The translations under genes and the position numbers were made by a program. Shown here piece after piece: positions 29,831-42,239 of a DNA stretch of 64,000 nt. Under the pieces are notes generated by a model. The model did not search any database and was not told the origin of the DNA. It saw nothing but the letters and a program-made list of their open reading frames with translations. The stretch's first letter is position 1. Each line of letters opens with the position of its first letter. The DNA lies in NCBI GenBank assembly GCA_963932145.1, contig OZ010595.1:77769252-77833251 (forward strand). The letters are read 5' to 3'. Source of the DNA: Acanthosepion lycidas (lineage: Eukaryota > Mollusca > Cephalopoda > Sepiida > Sepiidae).

Positions 29831-29879
29831 TAGAAGACCTTATACCGAAAAATTCACCTTATTTATTGAATGACCCTCG

Positions 29880-30124
29880 TATATACTGTTAGAGTGTGTA
29901 GATTTTGATCTAGTGCGAACAAAATATTACTGAGTAATTTTTTTTTTTTTTTTTTAACTTTTTACGAAAATAAAACCATCCAAGATTGTGAAATTTCCTA
30001 AAAGAAGTTGGATTGTACTCAAAAATATGAGTAATTGAAAAAAACTGTTCAAATATATATGTATACATACACATCTTTTTTTTTTTTTTTACCAAACTAT
30101 GGCTATGAATCCATTTCAAAATTT
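29880..30124. other. Unassigned sequence
   Basis: T-rich and A-rich runs only. Confidence 0.5.
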
Positions 30125-30182
30125 TGTTAGCATTAAATGACTCAATGAGGTTGATAAGGCATCAGACAAAACAACCAACCAA
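30125..30182 (+). repeat. SINE tail fragment
   Basis: TTAGCATTAAATGACTCAAT and GAGGTTGATAAGGCATCAGA match the tandem tail at 28,468 and the SINE end near 63,150. Confidence 0.65.
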
Positions 30183-30302
30183 TCTTGAGTTCCCTGTTAT
30201 CACTCTTTCTTCTATTGATGGGAGATTCTATGCAAAACTTTTGTTTTTAGAAAGTTAACAATTTGATTATATTATTAGTTTCACTTCAAGTTCCATGGAT
30301 AC

Positions 30303-30366
30303 TCGGACATTTGGGTGACAGGTATTTGGGAGACGGACATTTAACCGAATGGACATTTAGCCGAAT
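30303..30366 (-). repeat. Inverted outlier of the satellite unit
   Basis: Four degenerate units, each with CGGACATTT or GGTATTT and ending in TAGCCGAAT or GGGTGA, read as the reverse complement of the satellite monomer (ATTCGGCTAAATGTCC). They lie 1.1 kb left of the main array and in opposite orientation. Confidence 0.75.
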
Positions 30367-31020
30367 ATGTAGTAGCGTACTTACATGCATGTCGCATTCT
30401 TTATCGTAATGTGCAACATATATTTCTATTTATTTACAGTATTAATTTGTCCTTGTTCTGTCCTTTTTAGTTGTTGCTGTTATTGAACGTCTTCAAGAGA
30501 CATGTTATTTGGTATAATTCTTTTTGATTGTGTAGCGCCAGTTTGCAAGGTTCGATGAAGGATGGTCTTTGCCAAGGTCAATGGACTTCACTCACTCGAA
30601 GCCACTTTTAACCATCGATCTGAGAACATAGGTGTATATAGCTGGCAGTCTAAATATTTCTGAACAAGGTGAGTATCATTCGTGATATTCATATGTAGTA
30701 TATAATTTTTATGTTTTTATTTCACAGGCTTTTTAAAAAATCTATTCTGTATATATTATATTTTACATCAAATATTACTGTAAGATGATAAGTATTTTGA
30801 AAAAAAGGACATTTTAGTACAGAAAAAATCTTAAGATTTTAATGAAAGATAATTCAATTTCGCTTTTAATGATCATTATCTTAAAGGGATTAACTAGCTT
30901 TTATCTTACTGTTATATACGAATTTAAATAAAATAAATAAATAATAATACTTTTTACCCAACTACACTAATAAAAAAATATTGAAATAGGAAAACTTTTA
31001 AATTTAGATTTAGTAATTTA
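30367..31020. other. Unassigned AT-rich sequence
   Basis: No recognisable element. Confidence 0.5.
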
Positions 31021-31390
31021 ATCGCGAGATAGCGGTCGGATTGAAGAATCGGAGAGCCGGGTTCGAATTCCAGTCGAATCCATTGCATTCACTTACGTGC
31101 TAATACCCTTGGGAAAGGTATTAGGTAGGTGCAAAAATAATATCGTTTTTTGACCTATTTTTTAACGTCAAAAAACGATATTATTTTTGCACCTACCTAA
31201 TATGAATCCTCTTCTCCCCCCGCCAGTAAATAGGAGGAGAGGCCGAGTTCTATAGCCGTGGATGGCAACTGGTCTACCGTTGAAAGAAATGGCAACCTAC
31301 TGCGGGAAAAATCTGACCTCGTCAGTCATGTATCGAAAGATACATGATCGGCTAAGGGAGTATCACGTAAGGCACATAACTGAATTTAAT
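31021..31390 (+). mobile_element. tRNA-derived SINE interrupted by a MITE
   Basis: GCGAGATAGCGGTCGG and the B-box AGCCGGGTTCGAATTCC form the head. The CATTCACTTACGTGCTAATA body is shared with the SINE at 62,801 (ATTCACTTACTTGCCGATAC). The MITE at 31,121-31,200 splits the body, which continues to AAGGGAGTATCACGTAAGGC. Confidence 0.7.
31121..31200. mobile_element. Palindromic mariner MITE, 80 bp
   Basis: TTAGGTAGGTGCAAAAATAA at the left and its exact inverse at the right, TA at 31,119-31,120 and 31,201-31,202. Two base changes relative to the 24,709 copy (TTGG to TAGG, ATGTCG to ATATCG) appear in both arms. Confidence 0.95.
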
Positions 31391-31486
31391 TACATGAAAT
31401 TCAGTGCTAATTATTAATCCTATTCTACCTTATACTACAGCTAATAAGTTTTTAATATTTTTACTTGTAATTTTCGGAGAAATTTC
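31391..31486. other. Junction between SINE and satellite array
   Basis: About 95 bp of AT-rich unique sequence ending ATTTCCATCCGACC, after which satellite units begin. Confidence 0.6.
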
Positions 31487-32270
31487 CATCCGACCAAATG
31501 TCCGCCAGCCAAATGTCCGCCAGCCAAAGGTCCGCTCGGCCAAATGTCTCTCGGCTAAATGTCCATTTATACAAATGTCTCTCGGCTTAGTCCGTCGGCC
31601 AAATGTCTCTCGGCCTAATGTCCGTTCGGCCAAATGTCTGTTCGGACAAATGTCCGTTCGGCCTAATGTCCGTCGCCCAAATGTCTCTCGGCCTAATGTC
31701 CATTCTGCCAAATGTCTCTCGGCCTAATGTCCATCGCCCAAATGTCTCTCGGCCTAATGTCTGTTCGGCCAAATGTCTCTCGGCCTAATGTCCGTTCGGC
31801 CAAATGTCCGTTTGGCCTAATGTCCGTCGCCAAAATGTCGTTCGGCCTAATGTCCGTTCGGCCTAATCTCCGTTGTCCAAATGTCTCTCGGCCTAATGTC
31901 CGTTCGGCCAAATGTCTCTCGGCCTAATGTCCGTTCGGCCAAATGTCCGTTCGGACAAATGTCCGTTCAGCCTAATGTCCGTCGCCCAAATGTCTCTCGG
32001 CCTAATGTCCATTCTGCCAAATGTCTCTCGGCCTAATGTCCATCGCCCAAATGTCTCTAGGCCTAATGTCCGTTCGGCCAAATGTCTCTCGGCATAATGT
32101 CCGTTCGGCCAAATGTCCGTTCGGCCTAATGTCCGTCGCCCAAATGTCTATCGGCCAAATGTCCGTTCGGCCAAATATCTCTTGGCCTAATGACTGTTCG
32201 GCCAAACGTCTCTCGGCCTAATGTCCGTTCCCCAAATGTCTCTTGGGCTAATGTCTGTTCGGCCAAATAT

Positions 32271-35200
32271 CCGTTCGGCTAAATGTCCGTTCAAACTAAT
32301 GTCTCTCGGCCTAATGTCTGTTCGGCCAAATGTCCGTTCGGCTAAATGTCCGTTCAAACTAATGTCTCTCGGCCTAATATCTGTTCGGCCAAATGTCCGT
32401 TCGGCCTAATGTCCGTTCGGCCTTATGTCTCTCGGCCTAATGTCTGTTCGGCCAAATGTCCGTTCGGCCTAATGTCCGTCGGCCAAATGTCTCTTGGCCT
32501 AATGTCTGTTCGGCCAAATTTCTCTCGGCCTAATGTCTGTTCGGCCAAATGTCTTCCGGCCTAATGTCCGTTCGGCCAAATGTCCGTTCGGCCAAATGTC
32601 TGTTCGGCCTAATGTCCGTCGCCCAAATGTCTCTCGGCCTAATGTCCGTTCGGCCAAATGTCTCTCGGCCTAATGTCTGTTCGGCCAAATGTCCGTTCAG
32701 CTAAAAGTCCGTTCAGCCTAATGTCTCTCGGCCTAATGTCAGTTCGGCCAAATGTCCGTTCGGCCTAATGTCCGTCGGCCAAATGTCTCTCAGCCTGATG
32801 TCCGTTCGGCCAAATGTCCGTTCGGCCTAATGTCCGTCGGCCAAATGTCTATCGGCCTAATGTCCGTTCGGCCAAATGTCCGTTCGGCCTAATGTCCGTG
32901 GGCCAAATGTATCTCGGCCTAATGTCTGTTCGGCCAAATGTCTCTCGGCCTAAAGTCTGTTTGGCCAAATGTCTTCCGGCCTAATGTCCGTTCGGCCAAA
33001 TGTCCGTTCGGCCAAATGTTCGTTCGGCCTAATGTCCATTCTGCCAAATGTCTCTCGGCCTAATGTCCGTTCGGCCAAATATCTCTCGGCCTAATGTCTG
33101 TTTGGCCAAATGTCCGTTCGGACTAATGTCCGTCGGACAAATGTCTCTTGGCGTAATGTCTTTTCGGCCAAATGTCTCTCGGCCTAATGTCCGTTCGGCC
33201 AAATGTCCGTTCGGCCTAATGTCCGTCGCCCAAATGTCTCTCGGCCTAATGTTCATTCTGCCAAATGCCTCTCGGCCTAATGTCCATCGCCCAAATGTCT
33301 CTCGGCCTAATGTCCGTTCGGCCAAATGTCTCTCGGCCTGATGTCCGTTCGGCCAAATGTCCGTTCGGCCTAATGTACGTCGGCCAAATGTCTATCGGCC
33401 TAATGTCCGTTCGGCCAAATGTCCGTTCGGCCTAATGTCCGTGGGCCAAATGTCTCTCGGCCTAATATCCGTTCGGCCAAATAACTCTCAGCCTAATGTC
33501 CAGTCTGCCAATGTCTCTCGGCCTAATGTACATCGCCCAAATGTATCTCGGCCTAATGTCTGTTCGGCCAAATGTCTCTCGGCCTAATGTATGTTCGGCC
33601 AAATGTCCGTTCGGCTAAATGTCCGTTCAGCCTAATGTCTCTCGGCCTAATGTCAGTTCGGCCAAATGTCCGTTCGGCCTAATGTCCGTTCGGCCTAATG
33701 TCCATTCTGCCAAATGTCTCTCGGCCTAATGTCCATCGCCCAAATGTCTCTCGGCCTAATGTCCGTTCGGCCAAATGTCTCTCGGCCTGATGTCCGTTCG
33801 GTCAAATATCCGTTCGGCCTAATGTCCGTCGCCCAAATGACTATCGGCCTAATGTCCGTTCGGCCAAATGTCCGTTCGGCCTAATGTCCGTCGGCCAAAT
33901 GTCTCTCGGCCTTATAACCGTTCGGCCGAATAACTCTCGGCCTAACGTCCATTCTGCCAATGCCTCTCGGCCTAATGTCCATCGCCCAAATGTATCTCGG
34001 CCTAATGTCTGTTCGGCCAAATGTCTCTCGGCCTAAGGTCTGTTTGCCCAAATGTCTTCCGGCCTAATGTCCGTTCGGCCAAATGTCCGTTCGCCCAAAT
34101 GTCTCCCGGCCTAATGTCCATCGCCCAAATCTCTCTCGACCTAATGTCCGTTCGGCCAAATGTCTCTCGGCCTGATGTCCGTTCGGCCAAATGTCCGTTC
34201 GGCCTAATGTCCGTCGCCCAAATGTCTATCGGCCTAATGTCCGTTCGGCCAAATATCTCTCGGCCTAATGTCTGTTTGGCCAATGTCTGTTTGGCCTAAT
34301 GTCCGTCGGCCAAATGTCTCTGGGCCTAATGTCTGTTCGGCCAAATGTCTCTCGGCCTAATGTCCGTTCGACCAAATGTCCGTTCGGCCTCATGTCCATC
34401 GCCCAAATGTCTCTCGGCCTAATGTTCATTCTGCCAAATGTCACTCGGCCTAATGTCCATCGCCCAAATGTCTCTCGGCCTAATGTCCGTTCGGCCAAAT
34501 ATCAGTTTGGCCTAATTTCCGTCGGCTAAATGTCTCTCGGTCTAATGTCCGTTCGGCCAAATGTCCGTTCAGCCTAATGTCAGTTCAGCCTAACGTCCGT
34601 CGCCCAAATGTTTCTCGGCCTAATGTCCGTCGGCCAAATGACTCTCGGCCTAATGTCAGTTCGGCCAAATTATTCTCGGCCTAATGTCTTTTTGGCCCAA
34701 TGTCCGTTCGGGCTAATGTCCGTAGACCAAATGTCTCTCTGACTAATGTCTGTGCGGCCAAATGTCTCCCGGCTTAATGTCTGTTCGGCCAAATGTCTCT
34801 CGGCCTAATGTCCGTTCTGCCAAATGTCCGTTCGGCTTAATGACCGTCGGCCAAAAGTCTCTCCGCCTAATGTCCATTCTGCCAAATGTCTCTCGGCCTA
34901 ATAACCGTTCGGTCAAATGTCTCTTGGCCTAATGGCAGTTCGACCAAATGTCCGTTCAGCCTAATGTCCATTCGGCCAAATGTCTCTCGGCCAAATGTCC
35001 GTTCGGCCTAATTTGTGTCGCCCAAATGTCTATCGGCCTAATGTCCGTTCGACCAAATGTCCGTTCGGCCTAATATCCTTTCGGCCAAAAATCTCTCGGC
35101 GTAATGTCTGTTCGGCCAAATGTCTATCGGCCTAATGACCGTTCGGCCAAATGTCTCTCGGCCAAATGTCCGTTCGGCCAAATGTCCGTTCGGCCTAATG

Positions 35201-35527
35201 TCCGTCGCCCAAATGTCTATCGGCCTAATGTCCGTTCGGCCAAATGTCCGTTCTACATAATGTCCGTCCGGCCAAATGTCTCTCGGCCTAATGTCCATCG
35301 GCCAAATGTCTCTCGGCCTAATGTCTATTCAGCCAAATGTCTCTCGGCCTAATGTCCGTTCGGCCAAATGTCCGTTCGGCCTAAAGTCCGTCGCCAAAAT
35401 GTTTCTCGGCCTAATGTCCGTTCGGCCAAATATCTCTCGGCCTAATGTCTGTTCGGCCAAATGTCCGTTCGGTCTAATGTCCGTTCGGCCTAATGTCTCT
35501 CGGCCTAATGTCTGTTCGGCCAAATGT
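32271..35527 (+). repeat. Higher-order repeat, 3,257 bp, copy 1
   Basis: Unit-by-unit the variant order matches copy 2 exactly at an offset of 3,257 bp. The left boundary is placed where sequence upstream of about 32,270 stops matching. I noticed about nine single-base differences between the two copies (for example near 33,374, 33,527, 34,442, 34,817, 35,245 and 35,396) and no indels. Confidence 0.9.
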
Positions 35528-38500
35528 CCGTTCGGCTAAATGTCCGTTCAAACTAATGTCTCTCGGCCTAATGTCTGTTCGGCCAAATGTCCGTTCGGCT
35601 AAATGTCCGTTCAAACTAATGTCTCTCGGCCTAATATCTGTTCGGCCAAATGTCCGTTCGGCCTAATGTCCGTTCGGCCTTATGTCTCTCGGCCTAATGT
35701 CTGTTCGGCCAAATGTCCGTTCGGCCTAATGTCCGTCGGCCAAATGTCTCTTGGCCTAATGTCTGTTCGGCCAAATTTCTCTCGGCCTAATGTCTGTTCG
35801 GCCAAATGTCTTCCGGCCTAATGTCCGTTCGGCCAAATGTCCGTTCGGCCAAATGTCTGTTCGGCCTAATGTCCGTCGCCCAAATGTCTCTCGGCCTAAT
35901 GTCCGTTCGGCCAAATGTCTCTCGGCCTAATGTCTGTTCGGCCAAATGTCCGTTCAGCTAAAAGTCCGTTCAGCCTAATGTCTCTCGGCCTAATGTCAGT
36001 TCGGCCAAATGTCCGTTCGGCCTAATGTCCGTCGGCCAAATGTCTCTCAGCCTGATGTCCGTTCGGCCAAATGTCCGTTCGGCCTAATGTCCGTCGGCCA
36101 AATGTCTATCGGCCTAATGTCCGTTCGGCCAAATGTCCGTTCGGCCTAATGTCCGTGGGCCAAATGTATCTCGGCCTAATGTCTGTTCGGCCAAATGTCT
36201 CTCGGCCTAAAGTCTGTTTGGCCAAATGTCTTCCGGCCTAATGTCCGTTCGGCCAAATGTCCGTTCGGCCAAATGTTCGTTCGGCCTAATGTCCATTCTG
36301 CCAAATGTCTCTCGGCCTAATGTCCGTTCGGCCAAATATCTCTCGGCCTAATGTCTGTTTGGCCAAATGTCCGTTCGGACTAATGTCCGTCGGACAAATG
36401 TCTCTTGGCGTAATGTCTTTTCGGCCAAATGTCTCTCGGCCTAATGTCCGTTCGGCCAAATGTCCGTTCGGCCTAATGTCCGTCGCCCAAATGTCTCTCG
36501 GCCTAATGTTCATTCTGCCAAATGCCTCTCGGCCTAATGTCCATCGCCCAAATGTCTCTCGGCCTAATGTCCGTTCGGCCAAATGTCTCTCGGCCTGATG
36601 TCCGTTCGGCCAAATGTCCGTTCGGCCTAATGTCCGTCGGCCAAATGTCTATCGGCCTAATGTCCGTTCGGCCAAATGTCCGTTCGGCCTAATGTCCGTG
36701 GGCCAAATGTCTCTCGGCCTAATATCCGTTCGGCCAAATAACTCTCAGCCTAATGTCCAGTCTGCCAATGTCTCTCGGCCTAATGTCCATCGCCCAAATG
36801 TATCTCGGCCTAATGTCTGTTCGGCCAAATGTCTCTCGGCCTAATGTATGTTCGGCCAAATGTCCGTTCGGCTAAATGTCCGTTCAGCCTAATGTCTCTC
36901 GGCCTAATGTCAGTTCGGCCAAATGTCCGTTCGGCCTAATGTCCGTTCGGCCTAATGTCCATTCTGCCAAATGTCTCTCGGCCTAATGTCCATCGCCCAA
37001 ATGTCTCTCGGCCTAATGTCCGTTCGGCCAAATGTCTCTCGGCCTGATGTCCGTTCGGTCAAATATCCGTTCGGCCTAATGTCCGTCGCCCAAATGACTA
37101 TCGGCCTAATGTCCGTTCGGCCAAATGTCCGTTCGGCCTAATGTCCGTCGGCCAAATGTCTCTCGGCCTTATAACCGTTCGGCCGAATAACTCTCGGCCT
37201 AACGTCCATTCTGCCAATGCCTCTCGGCCTAATGTCCATCGCCCAAATGTATCTCGGCCTAATGTCTGTTCGGCCAAATGTCTCTCGGCCTAAGGTCTGT
37301 TTGCCCAAATGTCTTCCGGCCTAATGTCCGTTCGGCCAAATGTCCGTTCGCCCAAATGTCTCCCGGCCTAATGTCCATCGCCCAAATCTCTCTCGACCTA
37401 ATGTCCGTTCGGCCAAATGTCTCTCGGCCTGATGTCCGTTCGGCCAAATGTCCGTTCGGCCTAATGTCCGTCGCCCAAATGTCTATCGGCCTAATGTCCG
37501 TTCGGCCAAATATCTCTCGGCCTAATGTCTGTTTGGCCAATGTCTGTTTGGCCTAATGTCCGTCGGCCAAATGTCTCTGGGCCTAATGTCTGTTCGGCCA
37601 AATGTCTCTCGGCCTAATGTCCGTTCGACCAAATGTCCGTTCGGCCTCATGTCCATCGCCCAAATGTCTCTCGGCCTAATGTTCATTCTGCCAAATGTCT
37701 CTCGGCCTAATGTCCATCGCCCAAATGTCTCTCGGCCTAATGTCCGTTCGGCCAAATATCAGTTTGGCCTAATTTCCGTCGGCTAAATGTCTCTCGGTCT
37801 AATGTCCGTTCGGCCAAATGTCCGTTCAGCCTAATGTCAGTTCAGCCTAACGTCCGTCGCCCAAATGTTTCTCGGCCTAATGTCCGTCGGCCAAATGACT
37901 CTCGGCCTAATGTCAGTTCGGCCAAATTATTCTCGGCCTAATGTCTTTTTGGCCCAATGTCCGTTCGGGCTAATGTCCGTAGACCAAATGTCTCTCTGAC
38001 TAATGTCTGTGCGGCCAAATGTCTCCCGGCTTAATGTCTGTTCGGCCAAATGTCTCTCGGCCTAATGTCCGTTCTGTCAAATGTCCGTTGGGCCTAATGA
38101 CCGTCGGCCAAAAGTCTCTCCGCCTAATGTCCATTCTGCCAAATGTCTCTCGGCCTAATAACCGTTCGGTCAAATGTCTCTTGGCCTAATGGCAGTTCGA
38201 CCAAATGTCCGTTCAGCCTAATGTCCATTCGGCCAAATGTCTCTCGGCCAAATGTCCGTTCGGCCTAATTTGTGTCGCCCAAATGTCTATCGGCCTAATG
38301 TCCGTTCGACCAAATGTCCGTTCGGCCTAATATCCTTTCGGCCAAAAATCTCTCGGCGTAATGTCTGTTCGGCCAAATGTCTATCGGCCTAATGACCGTT
38401 CGGCCAAATGTCTCTCGGCCAAATGTCCGTTCGGCCAAATGTCCGTTCGGCCTAATGTCCGTCGCCCAAATGTCTATCGGCCTAATGTCCGTTCGGCCAA

Positions 38501-38784
38501 ATGTCCGTTCTACCTAATGTCCGTCCGGCCAAATGTCTCTCGGCCTAATGTCCATCGGCCAAATGTCTCTTGGCCTAATGTCTATTCAGCCAAATGTCTC
38601 TCGGCCTAATGTCCGTTCGGCCAAATGTCCGTTCGGCCTAAAGTCCGTCGCCCAAATGTTTCTCGGCCTAATGTCCGTTCGGCCAAATATCTCTCGGCCT
38701 AATGTCTGTTCGGCCAAATGTCCGTTCGGTCTAATGTCCGTTCGGCCTAATGTCTCTCGGCCTAATGTCTGTTCGGCCAAATGT
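35528..38784 (+). repeat. Higher-order repeat, 3,257 bp, copy 2
   Basis: Immediately follows copy 1. Similarity ends near 38,790, where CTAAATG in copy 1's continuation is replaced by CTAATG. Confidence 0.9.
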
Positions 38785-41700
38785 CCGTTCGGCCTAATGT
38801 CCGTCGTCCAAATGTCTCTCGACCTAATGTCCGTTCGGCCAAATATCTCTCGGCCTAATGTCTGTTCGGCCAAATTTCCGTTCGGCCTAATGTCCGTTCG
38901 GCCTATTGTCTCTCAGCTTAATGTCTGTTCGGCCAAATATCCGTTCGTCCAAATATCTCTTGGCCTGATATCTGTTCGGCCTAACGTCTCTCTGCCTAAT
39001 ATCCGTTCGACCAAATGTCCGTTCGGCCTAATATCCTTTCGGCCAAATATCTCTCGGCCTAATGTCTGTTCGGCCAAATGTCTCTCGGCCTATATGTCCG
39101 TTCGGCCAAATGTCCGTACGGCCTAATGTCCATCGCCCAAATGTCTCTCGGCCTAATGTCTGTCCGGCCAAATGTCTCTCGGCCTAATGTCCGTTCGGCC
39201 AAATGTCCGTTCGGCCTAATGTCCGTCGCCCAAATATCTATCGGCCTAATGTCTGTCCGGCCAAATGTCTCTCGGCCTAATGTCCGTTCGGCCTAATGTC
39301 CGTCGCCCAAATATCTATCGGCCTAATGTCCGTTCGGCCAAATGTCTCTCGGGCTAATGTCCATTCTGCCAATGTTTCTCGGCCTAATGTCCATCGGCCA
39401 AATGTCAGTTCGGCCTAATGTTCCTCAGCCAAATGTCTCTCGGCCTAATGTCCCTCAGCCAAATGTCTCTCGGCCTAATGTCCGTTCGGCCAAATGTCCG
39501 TTCGGCCAAATGTCCTTTCGGCCAAATGTCCGTTCAGCCTAATGTCCGTCGCCGAAATGTTTCTCGGCCTAATGACCGTTCGACCAAATATCTCTCGGCC
39601 TAATGTCTGTTTGGCCAAATGTCCGTTCGGCCTAATGTCTTTCGGCCAAATGTCTCTTGGCCTAATGTCTGTTCGGCCAAATGTCTCTCGGCCTAATATT
39701 TTTTCGGCCAAATGTCTCTGGGCCTAATGTCCGTTCGGCCAAATATCCGTTCGGCCTAATGTCCGTCGGCCAAATGTCTCTCCGCCTAATGTCCATTCTG
39801 CCAAATGACTCTCGGCCTAATGTCCATCGCCCAAATGTCTCTCGGCCTAATGTCAGTTCGGCGAAATCTCTCTCGGCCTAATGTCCGTTCGGCCAAATGT
39901 CCGTTCGGCCTAATGTCCGTCGGCCAAATGTCTATCGGCCTAATATCCGTTCAGCCAAATCTCTCTCGGGCTAGTGTCCATTCTGCCAATGTCTCTCGGC
40001 CTAATGTCCATCGCCCAAATGTCTCTCGGCCTAATGTCTGTTCGGCCAAATGTCCGTTCGGCCAAATGTCCGTTCAGCCTAATGTCCGTCGCCCAAATGT
40101 TTTTCGGCTTAATGTCCGTTCGGCCAAATATCTCTCGGCCTAATGTCTGTTCGGCCAAATGTCCGTTCGGCCTAATGTCCGCCGTCCAAATGTCTCTCGA
40201 CCTAATGTCCGTTCGGCCAAATATCTCTCGGCCTAATGTCTGTTAGGCCAAATGTACGTTCGGTCTAATGTCCGTTCGGCCTATTGTCTCTTAGCTTAAT
40301 GTGTGTTCGGTCAAATATCCGTTCGTCCAAATATCTCTTGGCATGATATCTGTTCGGCCTAACGTCTCTCTGCCTAATATCCGTTCGACCAAATGTCCGT
40401 TCGGCCTAATATCCTTTCGGCCAAATATCTCTCGGCCTAATGTCTGTTTGGCCAAATGTCTCTCGGTCTAATATCTGTTCGGCCAAATGTCTCTCGGCCT
40501 AATGTCTGTTCGGCCAAATGTCTCTCGGCCTAATGTCCGTTCGGCCAAATGTCCGTTCGGCCTAATGTCTGTCGGCCAAATGTCTTTCGGCCTTATGTCC
40601 ATTCTGCCAAATGTCTCTCGGCCTAATGTTCGTTCGGCCAAATGTCCCTCGGCCTAATGGCCGTTCGACGAAATGTCTGTTCGGCCTAATGCCCGTCGGC
40701 CAAATATCTCTCGGCCTAATGTCCATTCTGCCAAATATCTCTCGGCCTAATGTCCATCGCCCAAATGTCTCTCGGCCTAATGTCTGTTCGGCCAAATGTC
40801 TCTCGGCCTAATGTCCGTTCGGCCAAATGTCCGTTCGACCTAATGTCTGTTCAGCCAAATCTCTCTCGGCCTAATGTCCATTCTGCCAATGTTTCTCGGC
40901 CTAATGTCCATCGGCCAAATGTCAGTTCGGCCTAATGTCCCTCAGCCAAATGTCTCTCGGCCTAATGTCCGTTCGGCCAAATGTCCGTTCGGCCAAATGT
41001 CCGTTCGGCCAAATGTCCGTTCAGCCTAATATCCGTCGCCCAAATGTTTCTCGGCCTAATGACCGTTCGACCAAATATCTCTCGGCCTAATGTCTGTTTG
41101 GCCAAATGTCCGTTCGGCCTAATGTCTTTCGGCCAAATGTCTCTTGGCCTAATGTCTGTTCGGCCAAATGTCTCTCGGCCTAATGTTTCTTCGGCCAAAT
41201 GTCCGTTCGGCCTAATGTCCGTCGGCCAAATGTCCGTTCGGCCTAATGTCCATTCTGACAAATGACTCTCGGCCAAATGTCCATCGCCCAAATGTCTCTC
41301 GGCCTAATGTCCGTTAGGCCAAATCTCTCTCGGCCTAATGTCCGTTCGGCCAAATGTCCGTTCGGCCTAATGTCCGTCGGCCAAATGTCTATCGGCCTAA
41401 TATCCGTTCAGCCAAATGTCTCTCGGCCTAATATCCATTGTGCCAATGTCTCTCGGCCTAATGTCCATCGCCCAAATGTCTCTCGGCCTAATGTCTGTTC
41501 GGCCAAATGTCCGTTCGGCCAAATGTCCGTTCAGCCTAATGTCCGTCGCCCAAATGTTTCTCGGCCTAATGTCTGTTCGGCCAAATATCTCTCGGCCTAA
41601 TATCGGTTCCGCCAAATGTCCGTTCGGCCTAATGTCCGTCGTCCAAATGTCTCTCGACCTAATGTCCGTTCGGACAAATATCTCTCGGCCTAATGTCTGT

Positions 41701-42239
41701 TAGGCCAAATGTCCGTTCGGCCTAATGTCCGTTCGGCCTATTATCTCTCAGCTTAATGTCTGTTCGGTCAAATATCCGTTCGTCCAAATATCTCTTGGCC
41801 TGATATCTGTTCGGCCTAACGTCTCTCTGCCTAATATCCGTTCGACCAAATGTCCGTTCGGCCTAATATCTTTTCGGCCAATTATCTCTCGGCCTAATGT
41901 CTGTTCGGCCAAATGTCTATCGGCCTAATGTCCGTTCGGCCAAATGTCAGTTCGGCCTAATGTCCGTCGGCCAAATGTCTCTCGGCCTAATATGTGTTCG
42001 GCCAAATGTCTCTCGGCCTAATGTCTGTTCGGCCAAATGTCTCTCGGCCTAATGTCCGTTCGGCCAAATGTCCGTTCGGCCTAATGTTCGTCGGCCAAAT
42101 GTCCCTCAGCCAAATGTCTCTCGGCCTAATATCCATTCTGCCAAATGACTCTCGGCTTAATGTCCGTCGCGCAAATGTTTCTCGGCCTAATGACCGTTCG
42201 ACCAAATATCTCTCGGCCTAATGTCTGTTTGGCCAAATG

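Larger units (their letters stand above)
28895..29879 (-). mobile_element. Internally deleted mariner element with long terminal repeats
   Basis: Left CGAGGGTCTTTCAATAAATA and the inverse of the right end CGAGGGTCATTCAATAAATA begin inverted repeats that run about 70 bp, continuing through GGTATAAGG and CTTCTAATACAGACAGAAG. The right copy is interrupted by a MITE at 29,730-29,830. The interior encodes both ends of a transposase but not the middle. Confidence 0.92.

Noticed and set aside
32271-38784. Assembly artefact as the explanation for the 3,257-bp duplication
   Set aside because: Not excluded, but about nine scattered differences between the copies argue against a simple duplicated contig. 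Spanning reads are needed to decide.
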